52,688 nt of DNA from Caballeronia novacaledonica (GCF_900258035.1 NZ_OGTP01000034.1:1-52688), one strand, 5' to 3'. Shown: positions 7,645 through 17,217, numbered from the stretch's first letter. Translations and numbers: made by a program. Notes: generated by a model from the sequence alone, not told the origin.

Positions 7645-8226
7645 ATGTCCCGCACTACCCGCTCCGTCGTTTCCGCGTTCGCCGTTTTGATTCTTGTCGC
7701 GGCGCTCGCTTTTATCTACGCGTCACCTTACATCGCGCTGAATCGCGTAAAGCGCGCAGCCGATGCGCGCGACGCGCAGACCGTCAATCAGTACGTCGAT
7801 TTTCCCGCGCTGCGCGCAAGCCTCAAGGAACAGGTCGGCGCGCTGCTCACGCGCCGCGTCGATATTCAAAAGAGCGGCAATCCGCTCGCGATCATCGGGG
7901 CGATGATCGGCGCGGCGCTCGTCGGTCCTCTGGTGGATTCGTATGCGACACCGGACGGCGTCGCGGCCATTCTGAACGGCATTCCGCCGCGCGGCGAGCC
8001 GGGTGAGCAACCGCCGCAGGCAGCGCCGTCGAATGCAGCGTCTTCCGGCGTCGCCACGGCGCAGCACGCGCCGAAGGAGCCGCCGCAGGCCAGCGCCGGT
8101 TATCGCAGCCTGAATACGTTTGTCGTCACGTATCAGCACGGCGCCGGAGACGCACGTTATTCGGCGATCTTCCACCGCTACGGGCTCGTGTCATGGAAGC
8201 TCGTCGCGGTCGATCTCAACGGCTGA
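7645..8226 (+). CDS. DUF2939 family membrane-anchored protein
   Basis: 193 residues. One hydrophobic segment (about 8-30, SVVSAFAVLILVAALAFIY) would act as an uncleaved anchor or signal. SPYIALNRVKRAADARDAQ and VDFPALRASLKEQV follow, the conserved opening of DUF2939. A Pro/Ala-rich linker spans about 113-150, and the C-terminal 40 residues look like beta strands (TFVVTYQHGAGDARYSAIF). Function unknown; probably cell-envelope located. It stops 5 nt before the convergent stress-protein gene. Confidence 0.8.
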   Translation: MSRTTRSVVSAFAVLILVAALAFIYASPYIALNRVKRAADARDAQTVNQYVDFPALRASLKEQVGALLTRRVDIQKSGNPLAIIGAMIGAALVGPLVDSYATPDGVAAILNGIPPRGEPGEQPPQAAPSNAASSGVATAQHAPKEPPQASAGYRSLNTFVVTYQHGAGDARYSAIFHRYGLVSWKLVAVDLNG

Positions 8227-8230
8227 CGCG

Positions 8231-8740
8231 TCACGCGCCCGCTTCGGCCTTCACCGGTTTCGCCGCGTAAGCCGCTTCGTCTTCCGCTTCCGCCGACTCG
8301 CCCGCCTGACACACGGCAACGAGAATGCTGCACTTCACGCGATCGAGCAGCGGCGTATTGCCCGCGCCCATCCACCAGCGCGCGAGACCGTTGCGGCAGC
8401 GATGCCCGACCACGACGAGATCGACCTGAAGGCTTTCCGCGAGCGCGGCGATCTCGTCGATCGGATGTCCGAACGCGAAGTGCCCCTGCGCCGGAAGGCC
8501 CCGTTCGCGCAGCCAGTCGACGCCTTCCTGAAGAATGTCACGGGCGGCGTCTTCGAAACGTCCGCAGGCCATATCGGTTAGCAGTCCGGCGCTCTGCGCG
8601 ATGCTCGAGCGCATGTCCACGACCGCGAGGACGTGCGTTTCGGCATTCAGGTCCAGCGCGAGATTCGCGCCTTGCCGCAATGCCTTGCGCCCCTCTCTGG
8701 AGCCGTCATAGCAGAGCAGGATTTTTCGGTAGCTTTCCAT
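8231..8740 (-). CDS. Universal stress protein, UspA family
   Basis: 169 residues from the ATG at 8740, chosen because GGGAGG lies about 5 nt upstream; a TTG 18 nt earlier is less likely. The Usp fold is recognisable: KILLCYDGSREGRKAL at the N-terminus, VDLVVVGHRCRNG, and a terminal strand CSILVAVCQ. The usual nucleotide-binding glycine motif is modified, with GHRCRNGLARWWMGAGNTP in place of G-2X-G-9X-G(S/T), so ATP binding is uncertain. A short acidic, alanine-rich tail ends the protein. Confidence 0.88.
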   Translation of the reverse strand: MESYRKILLCYDGSREGRKALRQGANLALDLNAETHVLAVVDMRSSIAQSAGLLTDMACGRFEDAARDILQEGVDWLRERGLPAQGHFAFGHPIDEIAALAESLQVDLVVVGHRCRNGLARWWMGAGNTPLLDRVKCSILVAVCQAGESAEAEDEAAYAAKPVKAEAGA

Positions 8741-9075
8741 CTCGACCTCCCTGGCCAACGTGCCCTTCGCGCCCGCTCGATGCGACCGGAAGCGCGATTC
8801 ACTTGCGGCGTTGCTTCATCATCGTGTGTCGTCACATGGGTGACAACGCTGGAAAACGCTTACCGGCGCGAACATGCTAGCTCGCACCGTGCCAGAACTC
8901 CGGATCCGCCGACGGACAAGCCTCTGGCACTTTCGGCCGAAACCGGTCCGACGCGCGCCGCACAGGTTTGACACGCGCTCGCCGCATGCGGTTGCACGCC
9001 ACGCATCGCGCTGGTGCAATGGATTACACTAGCCCGCTGGATTTCCCCATGCGGCTTTTCCTGCGGCGCGAATGC
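8741..9075. other. Divergent intergenic region, no gene seen
   Basis: This 335-nt spacer lies between the minus-strand stress-protein gene and the plus-strand exporter genes, so it should hold both promoters. TACACT at 9025-9030 could be a -10 element for the exporter, but no well-spaced -35 is visible. I see no convincing repeat, RNA or small gene. Confidence 0.4.
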
Positions 9076-10038
9076 ATGACTGATCAAACATTTCACGAAA
9101 GCACTCCACACGAGTCCGATGAACACGGCGCGCCGGCCATCGAGTTCAGCGAAGTAAGGAAGCACTACGGTGAGCGTATCGTCGTGGATGGCCTGTCGTT
9201 CGATGTGCGTCCCGGCGAATGCTTCGGTTTGCTCGGCCCGAACGGCGCGGGCAAGACGACCACGCTCAAGATGCTGCTCGGCATCACCTCGCCCGATAGC
9301 GGCGCGATCCGCCTCGTCGGCGAGCCGGTGCCCGCGCGCGCCCGGTTCGCGCGCGAACGCGTGGGCGTCGTGCCGCAGTTCGACAACCTCGATCCCGATT
9401 TCACGGTGCGCGAAAACCTCACCGTCTTCGGCCGCTACTTCGGTCTGACCGGCGCGCGCATGGACGCGCTCGTCCCTTCGCTGCTGGAATTCGCGCGTCT
9501 GGAGAGCAAGGCCGATGCGCGCGTCGGCGAACTCTCGGGCGGCATGAAGCGGCGTCTCACGCTCGCGCGCGCGCTCGTCAACGATCCAGATGTCCTCGTG
9601 ATGGACGAACCGACCACCGGCCTCGATCCGCAAGCGCGGCATCTGATCTGGGAGCGCCTGCGCTCGCTGCTCGCGCGCGGCAAGACCCTCCTGCTGACGA
9701 CGCATTTCATGGAAGAAGCCGAGCGCCTGTGCGATCGTCTTTGCGTGATCGAGGAAGGCCGCAAGATTGCCGAGGGACGGCCGCGCGATCTCATCGAATC
9801 GGTGATCGGCTCGGATGTGATCGAGATCTACGGACCCGATCCGCAAGCGCTCGCAGCGGAACTGGCGCCGTTCGTCGAGCGCATGGAAGTGAGCGGCGAA
9901 ACGCTCTTTTGCTACGTCGACGATCCGCAGCCCGTTCATGCGCGCGTGAAAGGCCGCGCGGACGTGCGCTATCTGCATCGTCCGGCGAATCTCGAAGATG
10001 TTTTCCTGCGTCTCACGGGACGTGAGATGGTGGACTGA
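9076..10038 (+). CDS. nodI: NodI-type ABC exporter ATPase
   Basis: 320 residues from the ATG at 9076 (MTDQTFHEST). An upstream in-frame start would add 36 unlikely residues. Walker A GPNGAGKT is at 54-61, the signature LSGGM at 153-157, and Walker B VLVMDEP at 173-179. DNLDPDFTVRENL and TTHFMEEAERLCDRL are typical of the NodI/DrrA group of ABC-2 exporters. The next gene, 3 nt downstream, encodes the permease. In rhizobia NodIJ exports Nod factors, but this pair is widespread in Burkholderiales without nodulation genes, so the real substrate is unknown. Confidence 0.9.
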   Translation: MTDQTFHESTPHESDEHGAPAIEFSEVRKHYGERIVVDGLSFDVRPGECFGLLGPNGAGKTTTLKMLLGITSPDSGAIRLVGEPVPARARFARERVGVVPQFDNLDPDFTVRENLTVFGRYFGLTGARMDALVPSLLEFARLESKADARVGELSGGMKRRLTLARALVNDPDVLVMDEPTTGLDPQARHLIWERLRSLLARGKTLLLTTHFMEEAERLCDRLCVIEEGRKIAEGRPRDLIESVIGSDVIEIYGPDPQALAAELAPFVERMEVSGETLFCYVDDPQPVHARVKGRADVRYLHRPANLEDVFLRLTGREMVD

Positions 10039-10041
10039 ATC

Positions 10042-10887
10042 ATGGATACGCTCGAACGCACTCGCATCGGAAGAAAACGCGAGCCGAAGCACGCGGAAAG
10101 CTTCACGCCGCTGTCCAGCGCGCTGCCCGCCAACGCCACGCACTGGATGTCGGTGTGGCGTCGCAACTACCTCGTCTGGAAAAAGCTCGCGATCGCCTCG
10201 ATGATCGGCAACCTCGCCGATCCGATGATCTATCTCTTCGGTCTCGGCCTCGGTCTGGGCCTGATGGTCGGCCATGTCGACGGCGTGTCGTACATCGCGT
10301 TTCTCGCGGCGGGCACGGCGGCGTCGAGCGTGATGATGTCCGCGAGCTTCGAGGCGATGTACTCGGGCTTTTCGCGCATGCACGTGCAGCGCACGTGGGA
10401 AGCGATCATGCATACGCCGCTCACGCTCGGCGACATCGTGCTCGGCGAGATCGTATGGTCCGCGAGCAAGTCGGTGCTGTCGGGCGCGGCGATCATGATC
10501 GTCGCGGGCGCGCTCGGCTACGCGAACTTTCCGTCGATGCTGATCGCGCTGCCCGTCATCGTGCTCACGGGACTCGCGTTCGCCAGCACCGCGATGGTGA
10601 TCACGGCGCTCGCGCCGAGCTACGACTTCTTCATGTTCTATCAGACGCTCGCGCTCACGCCGATGCTCCTGCTTTCCGGCGTGTTCTTTCCGATTGCGCA
10701 ACTGCCCGCGATCGCGCGGCACGTCACGCAGGTTCTGCCGCTTTTCCATGCGGTCGAGCTGATTCGCCCGGCAATGCTCGGCCGCCCGTTCGACGGCGCC
10801 GCGCTGCATGTGATCGTGCTGGCCGCGTATGCGGTGGTGCCTTTCTTCCTGTGCGCGTGGCTTTTCCGTCGGCGCATGATGAAATGA
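10042..10887 (+). CDS. nodJ: NodJ-type ABC-2 exporter permease
   Basis: 281 residues with about six transmembrane segments after a hydrophilic N-terminus of roughly 50 residues. It carries the ABC-2 permease features of the NodJ group: NLADPMIYLFGLGLGLG, MYSGFSRMHVQRTWEAIMHTP and LLLSGVFFPI near the C-terminus. Only 3 nt separate it from the ATPase stop, so the two form one transcription unit and one transporter. No cargo-synthesis genes are adjacent, so no substrate can be proposed. Confidence 0.9.
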   Translation: MDTLERTRIGRKREPKHAESFTPLSSALPANATHWMSVWRRNYLVWKKLAIASMIGNLADPMIYLFGLGLGLGLMVGHVDGVSYIAFLAAGTAASSVMMSASFEAMYSGFSRMHVQRTWEAIMHTPLTLGDIVLGEIVWSASKSVLSGAAIMIVAGALGYANFPSMLIALPVIVLTGLAFASTAMVITALAPSYDFFMFYQTLALTPMLLLSGVFFPIAQLPAIARHVTQVLPLFHAVELIRPAMLGRPFDGAALHVIVLAAYAVVPFFLCAWLFRRRMMK

Positions 10888-10920
10888 AAAACGGCGATGG
10901 ACCGCTGAAGTCCATCGCCG
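10887..10920 (-). terminator. Rho-independent terminator for gnd, possibly bidirectional
   Basis: A perfect 11-bp stem, CGGCGATGGAC (10892-10902) with GTCCATCGCCG (10910-10920), has a 7-nt loop. On the minus strand it is followed by TTTT, which suits the gnd transcript. It lies between the convergent nodJ and gnd ends. Confidence 0.85.
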
Positions 10921-10945
10921 CATTCACATCGTCGACGAAACAAGG

Positions 10946-11926
10946 CTACTTCACGGGAAACTCGTGGTGCCCGCCGAAGCCGAAGCGCATCGCTGACAGC
11001 ATGCGCTCGGGGAACGACTCGGCGTCGCGCGATTTGAAGCGCGTGTAAAGCGCCGCCGACAGCACTTGCGCGGGCACCGCTTCCTCGATCGCCGCCTCGA
11101 TGGTCCAGCGCCCTTCGCCGCTGTCCGCGACTTCCGTCGAGAAGCGTTCGAGCGTGCCGTCGCTGGCGAGCGCGCCCGCGGTCAAATCCAGTAGCCACGA
11201 CGACACCACGCTGCCCCGCCGCCACACTTCGGCGATATCGGCGAGATCGAGCGTATAGCGCTCGCCTTCCGCGAGATCCTTCGACTCCTTGTGCCTGAGA
11301 ATGTGGAAGCCCTCGGCATACGCCTGCATCAATCCATACTCGATGCCGTTGTGCACCATCTTCACGAAGTGCCCCGAGCCGACCGGCCCGCAATGCATGT
11401 AGCCATTCTCGACGCGCGGATCGCGCCCCTCGCGGCCGGGCGTCTGCGGAATGTCGCCGCGTCCCGGCGCGAGCGTCGCGAGAATCGGATCGAGCCGGCG
11501 CACGACCGCCTCGTCGCCGCCGATCATCATGCAGTAGCCGCGCTCCAGTCCCCAGATGCCGCCCGACGTGCCGACATCGACGTAATGGATGCCCTGCTCG
11601 CGCAATTGCCCGGCGCGGCGGATATCGTCCTTGTAGAAGCTGTTGCCGCCGTCGATGATCACGTCGTCCGCGCCGAGGATCTCGCGCAGATCGTCGAGCG
11701 TGTCTTCGGTGATCTTTCCCGCCGGCAGCATCAGCCAGACGACGCGCGGCGCGGCCAGCTTCGCGACGAGATCGCCCAGATCCTTCGCGCCCGTCGCGCC
11801 TTCGTTCGCGAGCGCTTCGGTCGCTTGCGGATTGTGATCGTACGCGACGCACGTATGCCCGGCGCGCATCAGCCGCCGCCCGATGTTGCCGCCCATGCGC
11901 CCCAGTCCCACGATGCCGATCTGCAT
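10946..11926 (-). CDS. gnd: 6-phosphogluconate dehydrogenase (decarboxylating), short form
   Basis: 326 residues, matching the shorter GndA/YqeC-type enzyme rather than the 470-residue classical form. It oxidises 6-phosphogluconate to ribulose 5-phosphate and CO2; the short group often prefers NAD+. Visible features are the dinucleotide motif GIVGLGRMGGNIG at the N-terminus, DVGTSGGIWGLERG with Ser121-Gly-Gly, and the catalytic KMVHNGIEYG with Lys189, Asn193 and Glu196. It lies 6 nt downstream of the transketolase gene. Confidence 0.93.
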   Translation of the reverse strand: MQIGIVGLGRMGGNIGRRLMRAGHTCVAYDHNPQATEALANEGATGAKDLGDLVAKLAAPRVVWLMLPAGKITEDTLDDLREILGADDVIIDGGNSFYKDDIRRAGQLREQGIHYVDVGTSGGIWGLERGYCMMIGGDEAVVRRLDPILATLAPGRGDIPQTPGREGRDPRVENGYMHCGPVGSGHFVKMVHNGIEYGLMQAYAEGFHILRHKESKDLAEGERYTLDLADIAEVWRRGSVVSSWLLDLTAGALASDGTLERFSTEVADSGEGRWTIEAAIEEAVPAQVLSAALYTRFKSRDAESFPERMLSAMRFGFGGHHEFPVK

Positions 11927-11932
11927 GATGAT

Positions 11933-14026
11933 TCACTCCTTGCCGTTGGCTTTCACGCGTTCGATCTGCTTTTTCGCGGCGTCGTAGACCGCGTCCGGCG
12001 TGAAGCCGAACTTCGTCTTCAGCGCCTTCAGTGGCGCCGATGCGCCGAACGTGTGCATCACGATCTGCGATCCCAGGCGGCCGACATAGCGATCCCAGCC
12101 GAGCGTCGCGGCCTGCTCGACGCAGACGCGCGCATGCACGTCCGGCGGCAGCACCGAGTCCTTGTACGCCTGATCCTGCTTCTCGAAGATGTCCCACGAC
12201 GGCATCGACACGACGCGCGCCGCGATGCCTTCGGCCTTCAGCTTCTCGTAGGCCTCGACGCACAGCGACACTTCACTGCCGGTCGCGAGCAGCAGCACCT
12301 CGGGCTTCTTGCCGCCATCGGCGTCGGCGAGCGTATAGGCGCCGCGCTTCACGCCGTCGGCCGAACCGTACTTCTTGCGATCGAAGGTCGGCAGCGGCTG
12401 GCGCGTGAGCACGATGCACGACGGCTCCGTCGAATGCGTCAGCGCGACGCGCCACACTTCGGCCACCTCGTTCGCGTCGGCGGGGCGCAGCGTGCACAGG
12501 CCCGGCACGCCGCGCAAGGAAGCCAGTTGCTCGATCGGCTGGTGCGTCGGGCCATCTTCGCCGACGCCGATCGAATCGTGCGTGAACACGTAGACCACCG
12601 GCACTTCCATGATCGCGGAAAGGCGGATCGGCGGCTTCATGTAGTCGCTGAAGATCAGGAACGTCGAGCCGTACGGACGCAGCCCGGACAGCGCGAGGCC
12701 GTTGCAGACCGCGCCCATGCCGTGCTCGCGAATGCCGAAGTGCAGATTGCGGCCGCCGTAGCTGTCGTGCTCGAAGCTGCCCGCGCCCTCGAACTTGAGG
12801 TTCGTCTTCGTCGATGGCGACAGATCCGCCGCGCCGCCGATCAGCCAGGGAACGCGCGGCGCGATGGCGTTCAGCACCTTGCCCGACGAATCGCGCGTGG
12901 CGAGACCTTTCGCGTCGGCTTCGAAGGTCGGAATGTCGGCGTCCCAGTTGTCGGGAAGCTTCGATTCGAGCATCTGCCACGCTTCTTTCGCGAGTTCCGG
13001 ATTGGCCTTTTCGTAGGCGTCGAAGCGCTGCTTCCATTCGGCATGCAGCTTCTTGCCGCGCGCGCCCATGCCGTCGGCGAAATGCTGCATCACGCCGTCG
13101 GGCACATAGAACTGCTTGTCCTCGGGCCAGCCGTAGAACTTCTTCGCGAGCTTGACTTCTTCCTCGCCGAGCGCTTCGCCGTGCGCGCTCGCCGTGTCCT
13201 GCTTGTTCGGCGCGCCCCAGCCGATGATGCTCTTCACGACGATCAGCGTCGGCTTGTCCGTGTGCGACTTCGCCTTGTTGATGGCGTCTTCGAGCGCCTG
13301 CGCGTCGTTGGCGTCGTCGACGTGCAGCGTGTGCCAGTTGTAGCCGTGAAAGCGCGCCTCGACGTCGTCGCTGTAGGCGAGATCCGTATGGCCTTCGATG
13401 GTGATGCGGTTGCTGTCGTAAATCCAGATGAGGTTCGACAGCTTCAGATGCCCCGCGAGCGACGCAGCTTCGTGCGACACGCCTTCCATCATGTCGCCGT
13501 CGCCGCAGAGCGCGTACACGCGGTAATCGAAGATCGCGTCCTTACCTTTGTTGAAGTGGGCTTCTTTCCAGCGCGCGGCCATCGCCATGCCGACGCTGTT
13601 GCCGAGTCCTTGCCCGAGCGGGCCGGTCGTCGTCTCGACGCCGGTCGTCATGCGGTATTCCGGGTGACCCGGCGTCTTGCTGTCGAGCTGGCGGAAGTGC
13701 TCGATGTCGTCGAGCGAGACCGCGGGCTTGCCGGTCGGCTTGCCGTCCTGATCGAATTCCTTCACGCCCGCGAGATGCAGAAGCGAGTACAGCAGCATCG
13801 ACGCATGCCCGACCGACAGCACGAAGCGGTCGCGATTGGGCCATAGCGGCGCGTCGGGATCGTAACGAAGATGGTTCTGCCAGAGATGGAACGCGACGGG
13901 CGCGAGCGCCATCGGCGTGCCGGGGTGGCCGGAATTGGCCTTTTGCACGGCGTCCATCGAGAGCGTGCGGATCGTGTCGATCGTGAGACGATCGAGATCT
14001 TTGTCCTGCGGCGTTGCTTGAGACAT
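11933..14026 (-). CDS. tktA: Transketolase
   Basis: 697 residues from the ATG at 14026 (MSQATPQDKDLD), with AAGGAG upstream; the frame remains open to 14122 but without a better start. It transfers two-carbon units between sugar phosphates using thiamine diphosphate. Visible features are NSGHPGTPMALAP near the N-terminus, the cofactor motif GDGDMMEG through YDSNRITIEG, and the pyrimidine-domain segment GIREHGMGAVCNG. With gnd immediately downstream it forms a pentose-phosphate pair. Confidence 0.96.
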   Translation of the reverse strand: MSQATPQDKDLDRLTIDTIRTLSMDAVQKANSGHPGTPMALAPVAFHLWQNHLRYDPDAPLWPNRDRFVLSVGHASMLLYSLLHLAGVKEFDQDGKPTGKPAVSLDDIEHFRQLDSKTPGHPEYRMTTGVETTTGPLGQGLGNSVGMAMAARWKEAHFNKGKDAIFDYRVYALCGDGDMMEGVSHEAASLAGHLKLSNLIWIYDSNRITIEGHTDLAYSDDVEARFHGYNWHTLHVDDANDAQALEDAINKAKSHTDKPTLIVVKSIIGWGAPNKQDTASAHGEALGEEEVKLAKKFYGWPEDKQFYVPDGVMQHFADGMGARGKKLHAEWKQRFDAYEKANPELAKEAWQMLESKLPDNWDADIPTFEADAKGLATRDSSGKVLNAIAPRVPWLIGGAADLSPSTKTNLKFEGAGSFEHDSYGGRNLHFGIREHGMGAVCNGLALSGLRPYGSTFLIFSDYMKPPIRLSAIMEVPVVYVFTHDSIGVGEDGPTHQPIEQLASLRGVPGLCTLRPADANEVAEVWRVALTHSTEPSCIVLTRQPLPTFDRKKYGSADGVKRGAYTLADADGGKKPEVLLLATGSEVSLCVEAYEKLKAEGIAARVVSMPSWDIFEKQDQAYKDSVLPPDVHARVCVEQAATLGWDRYVGRLGSQIVMHTFGASAPLKALKTKFGFTPDAVYDAAKKQIERVKANGKE

Positions 14027-14295
14027 GAGCGACGACTCCTTTGCGAAGAGCGCGCTGTGGCGAAAGGCGCCGCAGCGGGCAACCAGGACCATCGAGCAAG
14101 TGTAGTGCCTTACAAAAGGCACCGCACCGCGGGTGACACGGAAGCGCGCCGCATCCGCCTTCGAAAGCGGCGGTCGCGGCGGCGTTTTACGGCAGGATAC
14201 GAGCGAAAACTTAGCCCGGCGTTACAAAGCGATATCGGACGATGACGCGAACGTCAATGCTGACACATTCGCGGCGAGGGCATCGGATTCTTCGA

Positions 14296-14317
14296 CAAAT
14301 CCCTGACCGGGCAGGGA
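14296..14317 (-). terminator. Weak terminator after the aldo-keto reductase gene
   Basis: TCCCTG (14300-14305) and CAGGGA (14312-14317) form a 6-bp stem with a 6-nt loop. On the minus strand ATTTG follows. It starts just past the stop codon. The stem is short, so efficiency is doubtful. Confidence 0.4.
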
Positions 14318-14320
14318 ATT

Positions 14321-15373
14321 TCAGGGCGCCGGATTCGGCTGGCGCTCGTGCAGCGCCTCGATTTCGGCCAGAATTTCTTCCGATAATTCGACGTTCACGC
14401 TGTCGATGTTCTCTTTCAACTGCGGCAGCGACGTCGCGCCGATCAGCGTGCTCGTGGTGAACGGCCGCGTGTTGACGAAGGCGAGCGCGAGTTGCGTCGG
14501 CGTGAGGCCGTGCCGCTTCGCCAGTTCCACATACGACGTGATCGCGGCGAGCGCCTGCGGCTTGCTGTAGCGCTGAAATCGCTCGAACAGCGTGATGCGC
14601 GCGCCCGTCGGACGCGCCCCGCCTTCGTACTTGCCCGACAGCCAGCCAAACGCGAGCGGCGAATACGCGAGCAGCCCGACGCCTTCCTTGTGCGTGAACT
14701 CGGACAGGCCGAGCTCGTACGTGCGGTTCACGAGACTGTACGGATTCTGAATGCTGACGATCTTCGGCAGCCCCGCTTTTTCGGCCGCGCGCAAAAATTG
14801 CGCGACGCCCCACGGCGTTTCGTTCGACACGCCCACATGACGGATCTTGCCCGCCTTGACGAGATCGCCAAGCGCGGCGAGCGTTTCCTCGATGGGCACC
14901 GTGTATTCGTCGTCGAGATACGGATACGCCGGGCGGCCGAAGGTCATCGTGCTGCGGTCGGGCCAATGCAATTGATACAAATCGACGTAATCCGTTTGCA
15001 GACGCTTCAGACTGCCGTCGATGGCTTCGTTCAAATTCTTGCGATCGAACTGGTTGCCCGCGCCGCGGATATGTCGCGGATTGTGCGGCTGCCGCGCGGG
15101 GCCGGCGATCTTCGTCGCGAGCACGATGTCCTTGCGTTTCGCGGGATGCTTCGCGAGCCATGTGCCGATGTATTCCTCGGTGCGGCCCTGCGTCTCGGGG
15201 CGCGGCGGCACGGGGTACATTTCGGCGGCGTCGATCAGATTCACGCCCTGGGCCAGCGCGTAATCGATCTGCTCGTGCGCTTCGCTTTCGGTGTTCTGCT
15301 CGCCCCAGGTCATGGTGCCGAGCCCGATCAGGCTGACGTCGAGACCCGAATCACCGAGTTTCCGAAACTTCAT
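14321..15373 (-). CDS. tas: Tas-like NADP(H)-dependent aldo-keto reductase
   Basis: 350 residues from the ATG at 15373 (MKFRKLGDSGLDVSLIGLGT); the frame runs open to 16024 but the upstream part is shadow of the MFS gene. Very close in pattern to E. coli Tas, including MYPVPPRPETQG, LKRLQTDYVDLYQLHWP, VGVSNETPWGVAQ and SIQNPYSLVNR. The catalytic Asp48 and Tyr53 are in place. Tas complements tyrosine auxotrophy in E. coli, but its true substrate is unsettled. It is divergent from the MFS pump across a 166-nt promoter region. Confidence 0.9.
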   Translation of the reverse strand: MKFRKLGDSGLDVSLIGLGTMTWGEQNTESEAHEQIDYALAQGVNLIDAAEMYPVPPRPETQGRTEEYIGTWLAKHPAKRKDIVLATKIAGPARQPHNPRHIRGAGNQFDRKNLNEAIDGSLKRLQTDYVDLYQLHWPDRSTMTFGRPAYPYLDDEYTVPIEETLAALGDLVKAGKIRHVGVSNETPWGVAQFLRAAEKAGLPKIVSIQNPYSLVNRTYELGLSEFTHKEGVGLLAYSPLAFGWLSGKYEGGARPTGARITLFERFQRYSKPQALAAITSYVELAKRHGLTPTQLALAFVNTRPFTTSTLIGATSLPQLKENIDSVNVELSEEILAEIEALHERQPNPAP

Positions 15374-15539
15374 TGCTGATTCCTCTTGTTGGGGTTGTGT
15401 TTGCGCGTTGTCGGCGCATTGTCGGAAATGCTGCCTGGCTGGTTTTCCGGCAATCGCAAAAACTACCATAGCCGCGAAAGCTCTGCTCTCGCGACTAGAA
15501 TGGCAAGCTTCCGACCCTTCATGCAGGAGCGCCCGACCG

Positions 15540-16964
15540 ATGCCGTCCGCAAGCGATCGCGAGAACAAGGGCTCGTCGCTCATCGTCACGCTCGTCGCGG
15601 CGACTTTCTTCATGGAGAACCTCGACGGCACGATCATCGCGACCGCCTTGCCGCAGATGGCGCGCTCGTTCAACGTGCATCCCGCCGACATGAGCCTCGG
15701 CATCACGGCGTATCTGCTGACGCTCGCCGTCTTCATCCCGATTTCCGGCTGGGCCGCCGACCGCTTCGGCCTGCGCACCGTGTTCGCGAGCGCGATCGCG
15801 GTATTCACGGCCGCGTCCGTGCTGTGCGCGACCACTTCGACCTTGCCCGCGTTCGCCGCCGCGCGCGTGCTGCAGGGCATCGGCGGCGCGATGATGGTGC
15901 CGGTCGGCCGGCTCGCCGTGCTGCGCGCGACGCCCAAGGAAGGCCTGATGCGCGCCATCGCGATCATCACGTGGCCGGGGCTCGTCGCCCCGGTGATCGG
16001 ACCGCCGCTCGGCGGCTTCATCACGACGTATTCGTCGTGGCGCTGGATCTTCTATCTGAACGTGCCGCTCGGTCTGATCGGCTTGCTGCTGACGCTGCGC
16101 TTCATCGGCAACGAGCGCGGGGACGCCACGCGGCGCTTCGACCTGCCGGGCTTTGCGCTCTGCGGCATCGCGTGCACGACACTGCTCTACGCGATGGAAC
16201 TGGTCGGCCGCAGCGACGCCGACTGGACGTTCGTCGGCGTGCTGGTCGCCGTGGGCGTGGCGGCCGGCTTCGCTTCGTGGTGGCATCTGCGGCGGGCGGC
16301 GCAGCCGGTCGTGGATTTGTCGGCGCTGAAGGTGAAAACCTTCGCTGTGGCGATGGGCGGCGGATCGCTCTTTCGCATCGCGATCAGCGCGGCGCCGTTC
16401 CTGTTGCCGTTGATGTTTCAGGTCGGCTTCGGCATGAACGCGTTCGAATCGGGCCTGCTCACGCTGGCCGTGTTCGCGGGCAATCTGTCGATGAAGCTCG
16501 TCACCACGCCGGTGATGCGCCAGTTCGGCTTCCGGCCGGTGCTGATCGTCAATGGCGTGCTCGCGGCGCTCTCGCTTGCCGCGATGAGCCTGCTCACGCC
16601 GGCGACGCCTAAGCTCGCGATCGCCGTCGTGCTGTTCGCGAGCGGCCTGTCGCGCTCGCTGCAGTTCACGGCGCTCAACACGCTGAGCTTCGCCGACGTG
16701 CCGAAAGCGCAGATGAGCGGCGCGTCGGCGCTATCCAGCACGCTTTTTCAGATGACGATGGGCATCGGCGTCGCGGTCGGCGCGATCGCGCTGCGCATCG
16801 GCGAATGGCTGCACGGGCACGATGCGCACTCCATCGGGCCGGAGGATTTCAGCGTCGCGTTCCTGATCGTCGCGTTTGTCGGGCTGGTCGCCGTGCTCGA
16901 TCTGTTCGGGCTCGCGCGGGATGCGGGCGCGCTCGTGTCGGGGCATCGGAAGCCGAAGGCGTGA
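15540..16964 (+). CDS. DHA2-family MFS transporter (EmrB/QacA type)
   Basis: 474 residues from the ATG at 15540 (MPSASDRENKGSS), with AGGAG upstream. It is a proton-driven inner-membrane exporter with many hydrophobic segments, probably 14. DHA2 marks are FFMENLDGTIIATALPQMA in helix 1, WAADRFGLRTVF as the A-loop motif, and RVLQGIGGAMMVPVGRL as motif C region. Neither an EmrA-like adaptor nor an outer-membrane partner is adjacent. Its substrate cannot be inferred. E. coli HsrA is the nearest type I can name. Confidence 0.9.
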   Translation: MPSASDRENKGSSLIVTLVAATFFMENLDGTIIATALPQMARSFNVHPADMSLGITAYLLTLAVFIPISGWAADRFGLRTVFASAIAVFTAASVLCATTSTLPAFAAARVLQGIGGAMMVPVGRLAVLRATPKEGLMRAIAIITWPGLVAPVIGPPLGGFITTYSSWRWIFYLNVPLGLIGLLLTLRFIGNERGDATRRFDLPGFALCGIACTTLLYAMELVGRSDADWTFVGVLVAVGVAAGFASWWHLRRAAQPVVDLSALKVKTFAVAMGGGSLFRIAISAAPFLLPLMFQVGFGMNAFESGLLTLAVFAGNLSMKLVTTPVMRQFGFRPVLIVNGVLAALSLAAMSLLTPATPKLAIAVVLFASGLSRSLQFTALNTLSFADVPKAQMSGASALSSTLFQMTMGIGVAVGAIALRIGEWLHGHDAHSIGPEDFSVAFLIVAFVGLVAVLDLFGLARDAGALVSGHRKPKA

Positions 16965-17019
16965 TGGTTTTATGAGGCGAGGGCTCAAGCCTTCGCCGCC
17001 CGTGCCGTAAATCCGCGGT

Positions 17020-17217
17020 ATGAACACCCACACGCTCGACGCCCTCGCCGCCCTGACCGAAACGGTCGCCGTCATCCGCCACGCGCGCGGCCTCAAGAAT
17101 CCCCACGATCTGCCCGAAGGCTCGCCCGAGCGTCAGCTCGCCGCCGACGCTTTCGCCGACGATTTCCTCCGCGCGCTCGATGCCGAGCCGAGTATCGGCA
17201 CGTGGTGGCCCATCTGA
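17020..17217 (+). CDS. Small conserved-looking protein, unknown
   Basis: 65 residues (MNTHTLDALAALTETV...). It is predicted to be largely helical, has no signal or membrane segment, and ends in a distinctive IGTWWPI. There is no strong ribosome site. It starts 55 nt after the MFS stop; an imperfect hairpin in that gap (GGCGAGGGCT with AGCCTTCGCC) may weaken read-through. Codon composition resembles the neighbours. I do not recognise a family. Confidence 0.5.
   Translation: MNTHTLDALAALTETVAVIRHARGLKNPHDLPEGSPERQLAADAFADDFLRALDAEPSIGTWWPI

Noticed and set aside
9076..10887. nodI and nodJ as evidence of nodulation
   Set aside because: No nodA, nodB, nodC or nod boxes are present. NodIJ-like exporters are common in non-symbiotic Burkholderiales.
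11291..13846. An 851-codon frame opposite gnd and tktA
   Set aside because: Antisense shadow of two enzymes with intact active sites.
16973..17004. Hairpin after the MFS gene as a strong terminator
   Set aside because: The stem GGCGAGGGCT/AGCCTTCGCC has a mismatch and no T-run, so I did not list it as a terminator.
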